31,821 nt of DNA from JBEKEX01 sp050013615 (GCA_050013615.1 JBEKEX010000058.1:1-31821), one strand, 5' to 3'; positions 23,099-30,701 are shown, numbered from the stretch's first letter. The notes: generated from the sequence alone by a model not told the origin. Program-made: numbers and translations.

Positions 23099-23422
23099 TT
23101 ACTTCCTTTTTATAGTTTCTTGAAGTTCAATGATTTCTAAAATCAACTCTCTTGCCAGTTCTGCACACATCAAGTGATCTTGCGCGTGCGCTATAAGGAG
23201 ATCACTTTGGTCGAGTTCTCCGTTTGCATAGAACGCCAGGAGTTCACTGTGTTTTGCATGGGCTGCATGCGCAAATTCTTCCGAACTTTTCAACAATTCT
23301 TTTGCTTTTGCGAAGTCTCCTTTTTTTGTCTCTGCTAATGCATCGAATGCAGCACCTCGTGATGCCCCTGCATTCGCAATGATTTCCATCGCAATATCTT
23401 TAAATCGTTGTTCCAATGCCAT
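23099..23422 (-). CDS. PTS lactose/cellobiose-family IIA component
   Basis: A 107-residue all-helical IIA protein. The active histidine is H79 and the metal-binding aspartate D82 in LLIAHAQDHLMCAELAREL. The N-terminal IAMEIIANAGASRGAAFDAL is standard. Such proteins trimerise and pass phosphate to a Lac-type IIB, but the only Lac-type IIB next to it is broken and no Lac-type IIC is in the window. It may therefore act with a IIB elsewhere, serve a regulatory role, or be drifting. It lies 19 bases after the LevR-like gene. Confidence 0.92.
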   Translation of the reverse strand: MALEQRFKDIAMEIIANAGASRGAAFDALAETKKGDFAKAKELLKSSEEFAHAAHAKHSELLAFYANGELDQSDLLIAHAQDHLMCAELARELILEIIELQETIKRK

Positions 23423-23441
23423 AATGTTGATAATCCTCCCT

Positions 23442-26063
23442 TCACAGCTTTTTGATGATCATAATGATGTTGGCCATTTCATCATTGGTAAACAAAATTT
23501 CAAATGAGCGCTCTAATGGCTTCAAAATCTTTAATAATTTCTTGTAACAAGCATCATTGTTTTCGAGTATTTGATCTTTGTGTAGATTTTGTGGAATTGG
23601 TTCTTTTCCATTGACTCTATTGAGATAACATGCGATATGCATCAACAAGCCGACCTCAGTATCGAGCGACATATGTGTAATCTCATCATTTATCTGGTCG
23701 ATGATCTGAGGCAGCATTTTGCGTAATTTTTTTATTTCAACATGCTCGAGTTGCTCGCCAAGGTACGTAAACACTTCATCAAAATTTATTCGGCTCTTAT
23801 CGCGGTTTTTAAAACGCAATACTTCCGGCAACTCAGACGGATCAACTCCGAGCACGTCGCTAATAGGAATAAATGGGATGCTGAATAACTTGGGATCGTT
23901 TGTCCCAACAATGCAATAAACAATTGCTTGTTCTTGCAACATCCGAAGATTTTCACGCAGCTGCTCAAAATCCGCGATCGATAAAGGAATTACTTTCATA
24001 TCACGAATATCGCCATGCTTTTCGATATACTTTTTTAATTCTTGTGCACCCCCCTCACCAGTCGTACACAGTGTAACGATCACCCGATCCATCGGTTTTC
24101 CGTATTGCTGCAGACTGTTGACAATGCTCTGATACAAATTGTCAACATTATCGGCAACTGCTGCTTTTCTTGCACACTCGATACCAACCATGCTCATCGG
24201 TAGTTGCACGGTGCGAATTTCAATACCCGTCTCCGCTTCAATCGTCTCAAAGAAGGCGCACAAGAACTCCATATCATATAGTGCGACGATTCCTTTGCCC
24301 TGATCGATCTTTTTGACATAGTCATACAGTGACTTGTATGTTTCTGCCGGCTGGTGTTCAAAAGGGACTTCGAAAGAAAAAGTATTGTTCTGTTTGACGA
24401 TCTGATTGACCGTGCCAGCAATGGAAGTGGCCACATTGTCGCCGAGCAAAGCAATAAGGATCACCGGTTTTGCGGTGGTCTCGGCTGTTGGATCTTCAAA
24501 ACACAGGAACAAGGTGATGATGAACGCTTCCTCAACCGGCAGTGTGATCGAAAATGCCTTTTCGATCTCCGTTGCAAACTGTAGCGCTAAAGCATATTTG
24601 GTCTGATGCTTTTCGACGATCTCAGACATCTGACGTTTGGTCAAAATCTGATGCGAGGATTTCCCCTTGGCGATACTATCCACATGCAGGCATAGCCCAT
24701 AGAATACAGAAGGTGGAAAAATCACCCGAAGCTTTTCGCTGACATCATTCACAAATGTTTCTACCAGGTTGATCGTACGGGCATCCACCAGGTTGGCAAG
24801 CTGCTCTTTGTTGACCACATGCTGAGATACTTCCTTCCAATACTGGCGGAAAAACGCTTCATATTCTGCCGTGAGGAGAATGCCAACCTCTTCATTGGTC
24901 ATTCCCCGTTCGAGCAGCGCGTCTGCTCTGCGGTCAACTTCAGCATACATATTCGATGACTTCAGCTTGGCGCGGTCGATGGCGCTCATCTCCATGGCAA
25001 ACTCGGAAAAAGCGTAACTGTAATCTGCCGGGATGATCTGCTCGATCTCTTCACGATGATCTTGATAATTCAGGAAACCCTTGCGCACGTAAGGCTCGAA
25101 ATCGCTCATGAATACTTCCAGGCATTCATCGGTCGAGTCATGCTCTCTGAAATATGCCAGAGCACAGGCGCGCTTGATATCCCCTTTGAGCTGCTTGATA
25201 TTGAGAACACAATCGTAGAGCAACAAACAGCGCAACAGCTCGGCGCTGATGGTCATGGTCCGCTTGGCACGCGCCGCTTCCAATGTGAAAAAGCTCTGGA
25301 TCAATGCCAGGCGTTCCTCCATCGGCCGATCGGCCAATGACGGCAGCTCGATCACGATGGGGAGGTTCTTGGCATAGTCATCGCAAGCAGCCTTATTGGA
25401 GCTGTCACAGGCTACGATCACAATGGGAGAGATTTTGGTTAACGGCTCGCCATCGTGATGCTGGTATTCTTCCACAATTGAACAGAACTTGTTGCGCATG
25501 CAAGTGCTCAACAACTGGGCATTATCGATGTGCAACACGCCCTGCCCCGTCTCGGCGAAACAGCCCCCATCCCCCGTTTCACCGAAAAGTTCGGCCATCA
25601 GCTTGGCTTCATCGTTCTGATGATCTTTACAATCAAACACAATGAAGGGTGAATCTTCGGGGATGACGCCGGCCGCGATGGCGTAGCGGTGCATGATCAT
25701 CGCCAGAAAGGTTTTGCCCGTGCCTGGGGCACCGATAATCAAAGTGTTCAAACTTTTTTCAGGGTAGATAATGGCTGCTTTGGCAATTTGGATCGGCCGC
25801 CGGAGACTGCCGTTCACGCCCACGAGATTTTCGAAGCACTGGTCTTCGTTGATCTCTTCCTGAGCTTTGATCTTGTAAAGAACCGGCCGGCTGCTGGATT
25901 TGGTCACCCGGTCTTCTTCTACCAATTCGTTCAACTGACTGCTAACGTTGGTGCGGATGATTCCAAGTGCCTCTGCCAGATATTGTGTGGTGACACCGCC
26001 GCTTTCCTGTGTGGCGGCGTGCAGCTTCAAAAAATCGTATATTTTTTCTTTGTTGGTCTTCAT
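23442..26063 (-). CDS. LevR-like PTS regulator with PRDs and a degenerate AAA+ domain
   Basis: An 873-residue regulator, domains in LevR order. Residues 1-65 are a winged helix. Residues 80-310 are an AAA+ domain with intact Walker A (GAPGTGKT, 111-118) and ELFG at 158-161. GAFTGA, which contacts sigma54, is absent from the following segment (GETGDGGCFAETGQG), and Walker B is VLHIDNAQ, so the usual D-E pair is D-N. PRD1 (about 420-525) keeps H460. The EIIA-Man-like domain (about 533-655) has ALLGDNVATS where A-H-G-x-x-x-A-S/T-S is expected, so the phosphorylated His is lost. TLCTTGEGGAQELKKYIEKH (664-683) is a LevR landmark. PRD2 (about 765-873) keeps H809. It heads the PTS operon and probably controls it from a sigma70-type promoter. 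Confidence 0.9.
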   Translation of the reverse strand: MKTNKEKIYDFLKLHAATQESGGVTTQYLAEALGIIRTNVSSQLNELVEEDRVTKSSSRPVLYKIKAQEEINEDQCFENLVGVNGSLRRPIQIAKAAIIYPEKSLNTLIIGAPGTGKTFLAMIMHRYAIAAGVIPEDSPFIVFDCKDHQNDEAKLMAELFGETGDGGCFAETGQGVLHIDNAQLLSTCMRNKFCSIVEEYQHHDGEPLTKISPIVIVACDSSNKAACDDYAKNLPIVIELPSLADRPMEERLALIQSFFTLEAARAKRTMTISAELLRCLLLYDCVLNIKQLKGDIKRACALAYFREHDSTDECLEVFMSDFEPYVRKGFLNYQDHREEIEQIIPADYSYAFSEFAMEMSAIDRAKLKSSNMYAEVDRRADALLERGMTNEEVGILLTAEYEAFFRQYWKEVSQHVVNKEQLANLVDARTINLVETFVNDVSEKLRVIFPPSVFYGLCLHVDSIAKGKSSHQILTKRQMSEIVEKHQTKYALALQFATEIEKAFSITLPVEEAFIITLFLCFEDPTAETTAKPVILIALLGDNVATSIAGTVNQIVKQNNTFSFEVPFEHQPAETYKSLYDYVKKIDQGKGIVALYDMEFLCAFFETIEAETGIEIRTVQLPMSMVGIECARKAAVADNVDNLYQSIVNSLQQYGKPMDRVIVTLCTTGEGGAQELKKYIEKHGDIRDMKVIPLSIADFEQLRENLRMLQEQAIVYCIVGTNDPKLFSIPFIPISDVLGVDPSELPEVLRFKNRDKSRINFDEVFTYLGEQLEHVEIKKLRKMLPQIIDQINDEITHMSLDTEVGLLMHIACYLNRVNGKEPIPQNLHKDQILENNDACYKKLLKILKPLERSFEILFTNDEMANIIMIIKKL

Positions 26064-26085
26064 AAAAGGATCCTCTAAAGAAAAT

Positions 26086-26185
26086 ATACACTAAATACAC
26101 TAAAACTACTATACCGGGTTTTTCGAACCGGTTCAAACAGCATTCTTTCTGTCTTTAAGAATAAAAATATATACACTGTTACACT
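26086..26185. repeat. Direct TACACT repeats upstream of the LevR-like gene (candidate operators)
   Basis: ATACACTAA occurs twice in exact tandem (26086-26094 and 26095-26103), at and just after the predicted transcription start. A second pair, TACACT at 26172-26177 and 26180-26185, lies upstream of the -35 box. The spacings of nine and eight bases put each pair on nearly one helical turn. One more copy, inverted, is in the terminator loop at about 26259-26265. A perfect palindrome, GAACCGGTTC (26125-26134), overlaps the -35 box. Together they look like binding sites flanking the promoter. Confidence 0.5.
26108..26136 (-). promoter_or_regulatory. Sigma70-type promoter of the levR-PTS operon
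   Basis: On the minus strand TTGAAC (26136-26131) and TATAGT (26113-26108) are spaced by exactly 17 bases. The transcript would start near 26100, about 37 bases before the levR ATG. No sigma54-type GG-N10-GC element was seen nearby. The 306 bases between 26063 and 26370 otherwise hold only the repeats and the terminator listed separately. Confidence 0.6.
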
Positions 26186-26244
26186 ATCAGGCGGCCTTGC
26201 AGTGATTCGGACGCTAATTAGATTGCCAAAGAGAGAAATGATTC

Positions 26245-26272
26245 AAAAAAAGCCGCTATAGTGTATAGCGGC
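26245..26272 (-). terminator. Intrinsic terminator of the kinase-like gene
   Basis: GCCGCTATA (26252-26260) pairs perfectly with TATAGCGGC (26264-26272) around a three-base loop. A run of seven A on the plus strand (26245-26251) becomes a U-run on the minus strand. It ends transcription of the gene at 26370-26999 before the levR promoter. Confidence 0.85.
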
Positions 26273-26369
26273 GCCTGATGATTTTCATTTTGTGTATACC
26301 CCCTGCGTTATTTTCACAAAATATATTTCGAATGGATAATTCTTAAATCACGCCCCCTACGAACCCATC

Positions 26370-26999
26370 TCACGAAGCCATATACAATCCCCCGGTCGAT
26401 TCCAGCCAGTCGGCGACGCGTTCCACCGCACCGGGCACGTCATCGTCCGAGAGGTCGAGGCGCAAGACCGGCAGCCTTGATTTATCGACCAACTCACTCA
26501 TGCGCTGTTGCTCGTCGATGAAGATGTTCAAATCGTCATATTGGGAAGGATTACCGGAAACTTTCAACCGCTCAATGCGTGCTGCTTCGAAGGATTCGGG
26601 GGAGCGCCAACAAAACACCAGGCGGAAGCCCAGCGGCAGCAAGCGTTCTTCCAGCCAGCCAAAATCGTACGCCTTGCCGTATTGATGCTGCTGATAGGCT
26701 ATGGTGGAAATGTGAAAGCGGTCCACGATCCAGGAATAGTAGCGTAGCAGCTCGAACAGGTGCACCCAGGTGCGGTAAGTTTCCAGCGCCAGTGCTTCCT
26801 CGTCCGGCTGGAAGTTGATCAGCCCGCGCCCCCAGGGGAAATTGGTGAAACCGCACCACTCCCCCGAGACCAGCGGCGAATGGTAGCGGTACTTGCGCGG
26901 CCCCACCACGCGCGGGTGCTCGTTCAACGCAAAGGCGATGTCGGTCTTATGAGTCAGGCGCGTGCCTTCCAGGATGACTTTCGGGCAAAGTTTGGGCAT
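26370..26999 (-). CDS. Thymidylate-kinase-like P-loop protein (degenerate Walker A)
   Basis: A 209-residue protein resembling deoxynucleoside/thymidylate kinases. Residues 8-24 read VILEGTRLTHKTDIAFA, the place of the family's E-G-x-x-G-x-G-K-T loop; the K-T is kept but the two glycines are Thr and His. DRFHISTIAYQ at 93-103 matches the D-R-Y/F-x-x-S motif of the same family, and LGFRLVFCWRSPESFEAAR resembles the strand leading to the lid. Whether it binds ATP is uncertain. It stands alone with its own promoter and terminator, next to the AT-rich cassette, but its own composition is GC-rich like the core genes. A role cannot be given. Confidence 0.6.
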   Translation of the reverse strand: MPKLCPKVILEGTRLTHKTDIAFALNEHPRVVGPRKYRYHSPLVSGEWCGFTNFPWGRGLINFQPDEEALALETYRTWVHLFELLRYYSWIVDRFHISTIAYQQHQYGKAYDFGWLEERLLPLGFRLVFCWRSPESFEAARIERLKVSGNPSQYDDLNIFIDEQQRMSELVDKSRLPVLRLDLSDDDVPGAVERVADWLESTGGLYMAS

Positions 27000-27045
27000 A
27001 GAGTAATTTTACCCGGATTTACCAACACCATCTTCAATAAAGTGA

Positions 27046-27073
27046 ATTATATCAATACTTGACAAATGCCAAA
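27046..27073 (-). promoter_or_regulatory. Candidate promoter of the kinase-like gene (divergent)
   Basis: A perfect -10 box TATAAT lies on the minus strand at 27051-27046, with a weak -35-like TTTGGC 16 bases upstream (27073-27068). It overlaps the plus-strand promoter at 27059-27087, so the two divergent promoters would compete for polymerase. Confidence 0.45.
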
Positions 27074-27087
27074 CACAATGTTATTGT
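27059..27087 (+). promoter_or_regulatory. Sigma70-type promoter giving a leaderless transcript
   Basis: A perfect -35 box TTGACA (27059-27064) is followed after 17 bases by TATTGT (27082-27087). The expected start site, about seven bases downstream, falls on the GTG at 27094 that opens the first gene of the cassette. No ribosome binding site precedes that GTG, so translation probably starts on a leaderless mRNA. Confidence 0.65.
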
Positions 27088-27093
27088 TGTGTT

Positions 27094-27540
27094 GTGATTC
27101 CTCCATTAATTGAAATCGGCTCTCCATGGAAAGTATTACCTCCCGGTGTTCATGATGCGACCTTGGAAGAAGTGAAAAGATTCTATGCAGATAATTCAGA
27201 TAGTTTAAGAAGAAGGACTTTATTTAAAGGGTTAAGGGATGGTTGCAAAGCATTAAAAATAGCTGGTTGTGCGGTTGTTTATTTAGACGGTAGCTATGTA
27301 ACTAGCAAACCAATTCCCGGTGATTTTGACGTTTGTTGGGATCCGACAAACGTTAATCCAGAAAAACTTGATCCAGTATTTTTGGATTTTAGTGACAAAA
27401 GAGCAAAACAGAAATCTAAATACGGAGGTGAATTTTTCCCTTCAAGTGTAAAGGCGGATAGCATCAATACGTTCGTTGATTTTTTTCAGATTGATAAAGA
27501 AACTGGGCAGAGAAAGGGCATTATTCGCATTCACTTATAA
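27094..27540 (+). CDS. DUF6932-like, nucleotidyltransferase-related protein
   Basis: A 148-residue protein starting at GTG. The opening IPPLIEIGSPWKVLPPGVHD and the following ATLEEVKRFYADNS match DUF6932-type proteins. Residues 64-80 (LDGSYVTSKPIPGDFDV) fit the nucleotidyltransferase motif G-S-x(9-13)-D-x-D, with G66, S67, D77 and D79. The minimal (MNT-like) nucleotidyltransferases in toxin-antitoxin and abortive-infection systems share it. The rest of the NTase fold is short, so it may be a reduced version. It is the first gene of an AT-rich cassette, 22 bases before the XRE-ImmA gene, and probably transcribed from the leaderless promoter. Function is inferred from motif and context only. 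Confidence 0.7.
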   Translation: MIPPLIEIGSPWKVLPPGVHDATLEEVKRFYADNSDSLRRRTLFKGLRDGCKALKIAGCAVVYLDGSYVTSKPIPGDFDVCWDPTNVNPEKLDPVFLDFSDKRAKQKSKYGGEFFPSSVKADSINTFVDFFQIDKETGQRKGIIRIHL

Positions 27541-27562
27541 GAGTGAAAGAAAAGGCAGTGAA

Positions 27563-28855
27563 ATGATTACCAACGAGCGTCAGTTTAAAATTACGAATAG
27601 CCAATTAAAACGGTTAGAAACGGCAATTAAAGAATTCAATTTAGAGGAAGTCACTAAACGTGTAGGATCAGAAATAATAGCCAAAGCGGAGTTCAATGCT
27701 TTGGAAAGCGAAATCAATGCTCTAAAAGCTCAACTAGATGAGTATAAAGAATTGCAATCAGGAGCAATCTCAATACTTGAAGCTCCAAGTCTAGAGGAGT
27801 TACCTAAAATATTGATACGCGCCAGAATTGCTCAAAAACTATCTCAAAAAGAATTGGCTGATCTTGTAGGATTAAAAGAGCAACAGATTCAACGGTATGA
27901 ATCAGAAGACTATGTAAGTGCAAGCCTTCACAGACTAAAGCAAATTGCCGATGCACTTAAATTAACGATCAACGAAAGCGCCGAGATTACATTAAAGCGG
28001 ATTATTAAGCGCGATGAAATGGAGTTCCTTGATTGGGATAAATTTCCTATCGATGAAATGTATAAAAGGGGGTGGTTTGAAGAATATTCCGGATCGCTTG
28101 ATTCTTCCAGCGCTAATGCCAAATCACTGGTCCGGGATTACATATTATCGATATTCAAAAGTGAACCAGTCATGGTTTTGAATCGTAGATCAATTCGCTC
28201 GAATTCACAGTTAAATCAATATGCCTTATTGGCATGGGAATCCAGAGTGCTAAAACTAGCGATGAAGAATCCGCCCAAAAATATATATATTTCAAAAACT
28301 ATTAACGATACTTGGATTTCCGATCTAGTTAGCATCAGTAGTAAAGTAGACGGGCCACGTCTTGCTAGAGAAATGCTTAAAAATATTGGCATTGCATTAG
28401 TAATAGAGCCCCATCTAAGAAATACCTATCTTGATGGAGCCGCACTATTAAATGGGACATTCCCAGTGATTGGAATGACTTTGAGGCATGATCGATTGGA
28501 TAATTTTTGGTTTGTACTGCTTCATGAACTTTTTCATGTAATCAAACATCTTAATAAAGATAAGCTTGTTACAATCTATGACGACTTAGATGCAACCGGG
28601 AAAAATCAGCTTGAATGCGAAGCCGATCGATTGGCTCAAAACGCTTTAATCTCAGAAGAAAAATGGGAAACTGCTTTACCACGATATGTGCAATCCGAAC
28701 AATCAGTAAAAGACTTTGCTTCTGAACTCGGCATAAGCCCTGCAATCGTTGCTGGCCGAATTAGAAATGAGACTAATAACTACAGCATCCTGAGCGATTT
28801 TGTAGGCCAGGGATGCGTTAGAAAACTTTTCCCAGAAGCAACCTTTGGAATTTAA
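27563..28855 (+). CDS. XRE-family regulator fused to ImmA/IrrE metallopeptidase
   Basis: A 430-residue two-domain protein. Residues 40-65 look like a short coiled coil. A helix-turn-helix of the XRE type is at 82-135 (ILIRARIAQKLSQKELADLV leading to GLKEQQIQRYES). The C-terminal ImmA/IrrE zinc peptidase has HELFH at 321-325 (FVLLHELFHVIKH) and a third ligand probably in ECEADRLAQ near 351-359. Relatives cleave a repressor to switch on mobile element or stress genes, or act as antitoxin-linked proteases. I chose the ATG at 27563, after AAGGCAGTGAA; the frame is open farther upstream into the previous gene but without family similarity. It is 16 bases before the Beta-family gene. Confidence 0.9.
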   Translation: MITNERQFKITNSQLKRLETAIKEFNLEEVTKRVGSEIIAKAEFNALESEINALKAQLDEYKELQSGAISILEAPSLEELPKILIRARIAQKLSQKELADLVGLKEQQIQRYESEDYVSASLHRLKQIADALKLTINESAEITLKRIIKRDEMEFLDWDKFPIDEMYKRGWFEEYSGSLDSSSANAKSLVRDYILSIFKSEPVMVLNRRSIRSNSQLNQYALLAWESRVLKLAMKNPPKNIYISKTINDTWISDLVSISSKVDGPRLAREMLKNIGIALVIEPHLRNTYLDGAALLNGTFPVIGMTLRHDRLDNFWFVLLHELFHVIKHLNKDKLVTIYDDLDATGKNQLECEADRLAQNALISEEKWETALPRYVQSEQSVKDFASELGISPAIVAGRIRNETNNYSILSDFVGQGCVRKLFPEATFGI

Positions 28856-28871
28856 GTATGGGAAGGATCAA

Positions 28872-29960
28872 ATGACTTTGGATAATCAAATTTACATTCC
28901 TTGTTTAAGGTGGAAATTAGGTGAATATAAAGCATTAGAATTACTATCAACACCAGTAAGAGAATTAATTACCCCGATCATTGATGTTGCAGAGATTGGC
29001 TTTGATTTCGAAACACATGAAGAAATCAAAACAATAGATAAACATTTAGCTCCATTTGCGAAGCGTGTGCGGAAGAAATGGGGTACAAAAGAATGTTTTA
29101 TTGATATGCATCATATTGATGAAAATCAACGTTTGGCAAACGGAATGCATCCAATAACATTTGTATTCAATTCCTTACGACAAGAGCATATAAACGCGAT
29201 TCCGGTCACTGGGTTATTCCATGATCCCCAATGGCAAAATGCAATAAAGCAAGTAATTGAACAGAATGGAAATGGATTATGTTTTAGAATAGATCTCGAG
29301 ACTGCTTTGAAACCTGACTTAGAGATCATGATAAATGGCCTACTTCAAAAACTTCATAGTCAGGTAACACAATGTGATCTTATCATTGATGAAAAAGCAC
29401 CAAATTTTGAACCGATTGAAGGTTTTGTAAGCTTTTTAGTAAAAGTTATAAAGAAAATACCCTATTTAAATCAATGGCGTTCATTGGGATTAATTGGCAC
29501 ATCCTTACCCGCTTCGCTCAGTAAATATGGGACAGGTACTACCTACATTGCTAGAAATGAATGGCGAGCTTACAAACTTCTTCAGGGTCGTCTTAAGTTA
29601 TCTGGCCTTCGCATTCCAATTTTTGGCGACTATGGTATTGATAGCCCAGAAACGCTAAGAGTTGATCCAAGATATTTGAGAACAACAGCAAATATTAGAT
29701 ACACAATTGATGATGGTTGGTTCATTGTAAGAGGTCAAAACATTAAAGACTATGGATTAGAACAACATCGAGATTTATGTTTAGAAATCATCAACTCCGA
29801 AATCTATAAAGGTCCGAATTTTTCAATTGGCGATAAATACCTATATGATTGTGCACAAGGATTAGCCTCTACTGGAAATTTAACGACATGGCGTTGGGTC
29901 GGCACAAACCATCATTTAGAGATGGTCGGACGAGAGGTCGCCAATTTTGTCGCTTCTTAA
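28872..29960 (+). CDS. Beta-family protein (phage T4 Beta-like, sce7725-like)
   Basis: A 362-residue protein of the Beta family (Pfam Beta_protein). Typical parts are YIPCLRWKLGEYKALELL, then LITPIIDVAEIG, a strand with CFIDMHHIDE, IPVTGLFHDPQWQNAI, CDLIIDEKAPNF and the C-terminal half with WRSLGLIGTSLPASLSKY and IPIFGDYGIDSPETLRVDPR. The biochemical function of the family is not established; members occur in phages and in bacterial islands, often with an sce7726-type partner. GGAAGG lies six bases before the ATG at 28872. Its last 92 bases overlap, on the opposite strand, the 3' end of the convergent sce7726-type gene. Confidence 0.8.
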   Translation: MTLDNQIYIPCLRWKLGEYKALELLSTPVRELITPIIDVAEIGFDFETHEEIKTIDKHLAPFAKRVRKKWGTKECFIDMHHIDENQRLANGMHPITFVFNSLRQEHINAIPVTGLFHDPQWQNAIKQVIEQNGNGLCFRIDLETALKPDLEIMINGLLQKLHSQVTQCDLIIDEKAPNFEPIEGFVSFLVKVIKKIPYLNQWRSLGLIGTSLPASLSKYGTGTTYIARNEWRAYKLLQGRLKLSGLRIPIFGDYGIDSPETLRVDPRYLRTTANIRYTIDDGWFIVRGQNIKDYGLEQHRDLCLEIINSEIYKGPNFSIGDKYLYDCAQGLASTGNLTTWRWVGTNHHLEMVGREVANFVAS

Positions 29961-30498
29961 GATATTCTCGTACAATACAGCGTAGTCCTACCGAATCAAT
30001 CATTTCGATAATGTCGCTATACAAGATTGAACGTTTTTGTCTAAGTCGTGACCCTCTTATTCCTAAATTGAACAAAATTTCTTGCGCTTCTTCTCGCCAA
30101 AGCAGCTGAGCAACTGCGTAATTATTAACAATAGGATTCATAAGAGGAGGCTTAATCGTCTCAAACATTAATTCCTCGTGCATATTTTCTGAAACCAGAA
30201 TTATTCCCCACCATACTGGCAACTTCCGAGATGCGTCAGCTAGATGCTTCTCTTCTAAAATTATGGAAGAATGATCAAAAACTGCATTATAGCTAATCAC
30301 TTGTTGGTTTAGTCTTGTTAATGAATCTGCACCACTCTTTATCTCATATCCATCAAGATTACCATTAACAACAGCAATATCAGCTCTGCATTTACCCTCT
30401 TCAAGCCCTAATTCATCGACTACAAGAGCGTCAGAATCCTCATGATAATTCCGGAGAACGATGTTATGAAATGCTTGACGAATTTCCGGATCATTCAT
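29869..30498 (-). CDS. sce7726-family, PD-(D/E)XK nuclease-like protein
   Basis: A 209-residue protein of the sce7726 type. Residues 38-55 read CRADIAVVNGNLDGYEIK plus Ser, giving D40-x11-E52-x-K54, the core of PD-(D/E)XK nucleases. TRLNQQVISYNAVFDHSSII follows, with the Q-x-x-x-Y helix common in this fold. The C-terminal half is helical (for example NYAVAQLLWREEAQEILFNL) and basic. It may cut nucleic acid in defence, but the target is unknown. The stop lies 92 bases inside the convergent Beta gene, so the two coding regions overlap tail to tail. A sigma70-type promoter and a leader hairpin lie upstream. Confidence 0.78.
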   Translation of the reverse strand: MNDPEIRQAFHNIVLRNYHEDSDALVVDELGLEEGKCRADIAVVNGNLDGYEIKSGADSLTRLNQQVISYNAVFDHSSIILEEKHLADASRKLPVWWGIILVSENMHEELMFETIKPPLMNPIVNNYAVAQLLWREEAQEILFNLGIRGSRLRQKRSILYSDIIEMIDSVGLRCIVREYLKKRQNWRPLVRPSLNDGLCRPNAMSLNFQ

Positions 30499-30537
30499 AA
30501 TCTTTATTCGCTTTTTAATCCACTATTCGTTTTTTAT

Positions 30538-30564
30538 GTGAAGAGAAAACATTTTTCTCCTCAC
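30538..30564 (-). promoter_or_regulatory. Leader hairpin upstream of the sce7726-type gene
   Basis: GTGAAGAGAAAA (30538-30549) pairs with TTTTCTCCTCAC (30553-30564), a 12-bp stem with one mismatch and a three-base loop. It falls within the predicted 5' untranslated region, 40 bases before the ATG at 30498. It may slow transcription or protect the mRNA; it has no U-run on the minus strand. Confidence 0.45.
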
Positions 30565-30599
30565 CAATACCCTAATTTCCCAACCATAATTCGCTTATG

Positions 30600-30628
30600 A
30601 GTATATCTTGATTGTATACGTTTTTCAA
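30600..30628 (-). promoter_or_regulatory. Sigma70-type promoter of the sce7726-type gene
   Basis: On the minus strand TTGAAA (30628-30623) and TATACT (30605-30600) are separated by exactly 17 bases. The transcript would start near 30593, leaving a leader of about 95 bases that holds the hairpin at 30538-30564. Confidence 0.6.
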
Positions 30629-30701
30629 TAGAGAGCTTTAAAATTCAATTTAGTCTCCATATGTAAAATAATATACTTCTGATTGGGTAAAAGAGCTCAA
30701 T

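Noticed and set aside
26086..26185. CRISPR-like array
   Set aside because: The repeated unit is only six to nine bases with no spacers of constant length; it fits operator sites better.
29849..30109. Plus-strand frame across the Beta/sce7726 overlap
   Set aside because: Overlaps two better supported genes, has no ribosome binding site and no family similarity.
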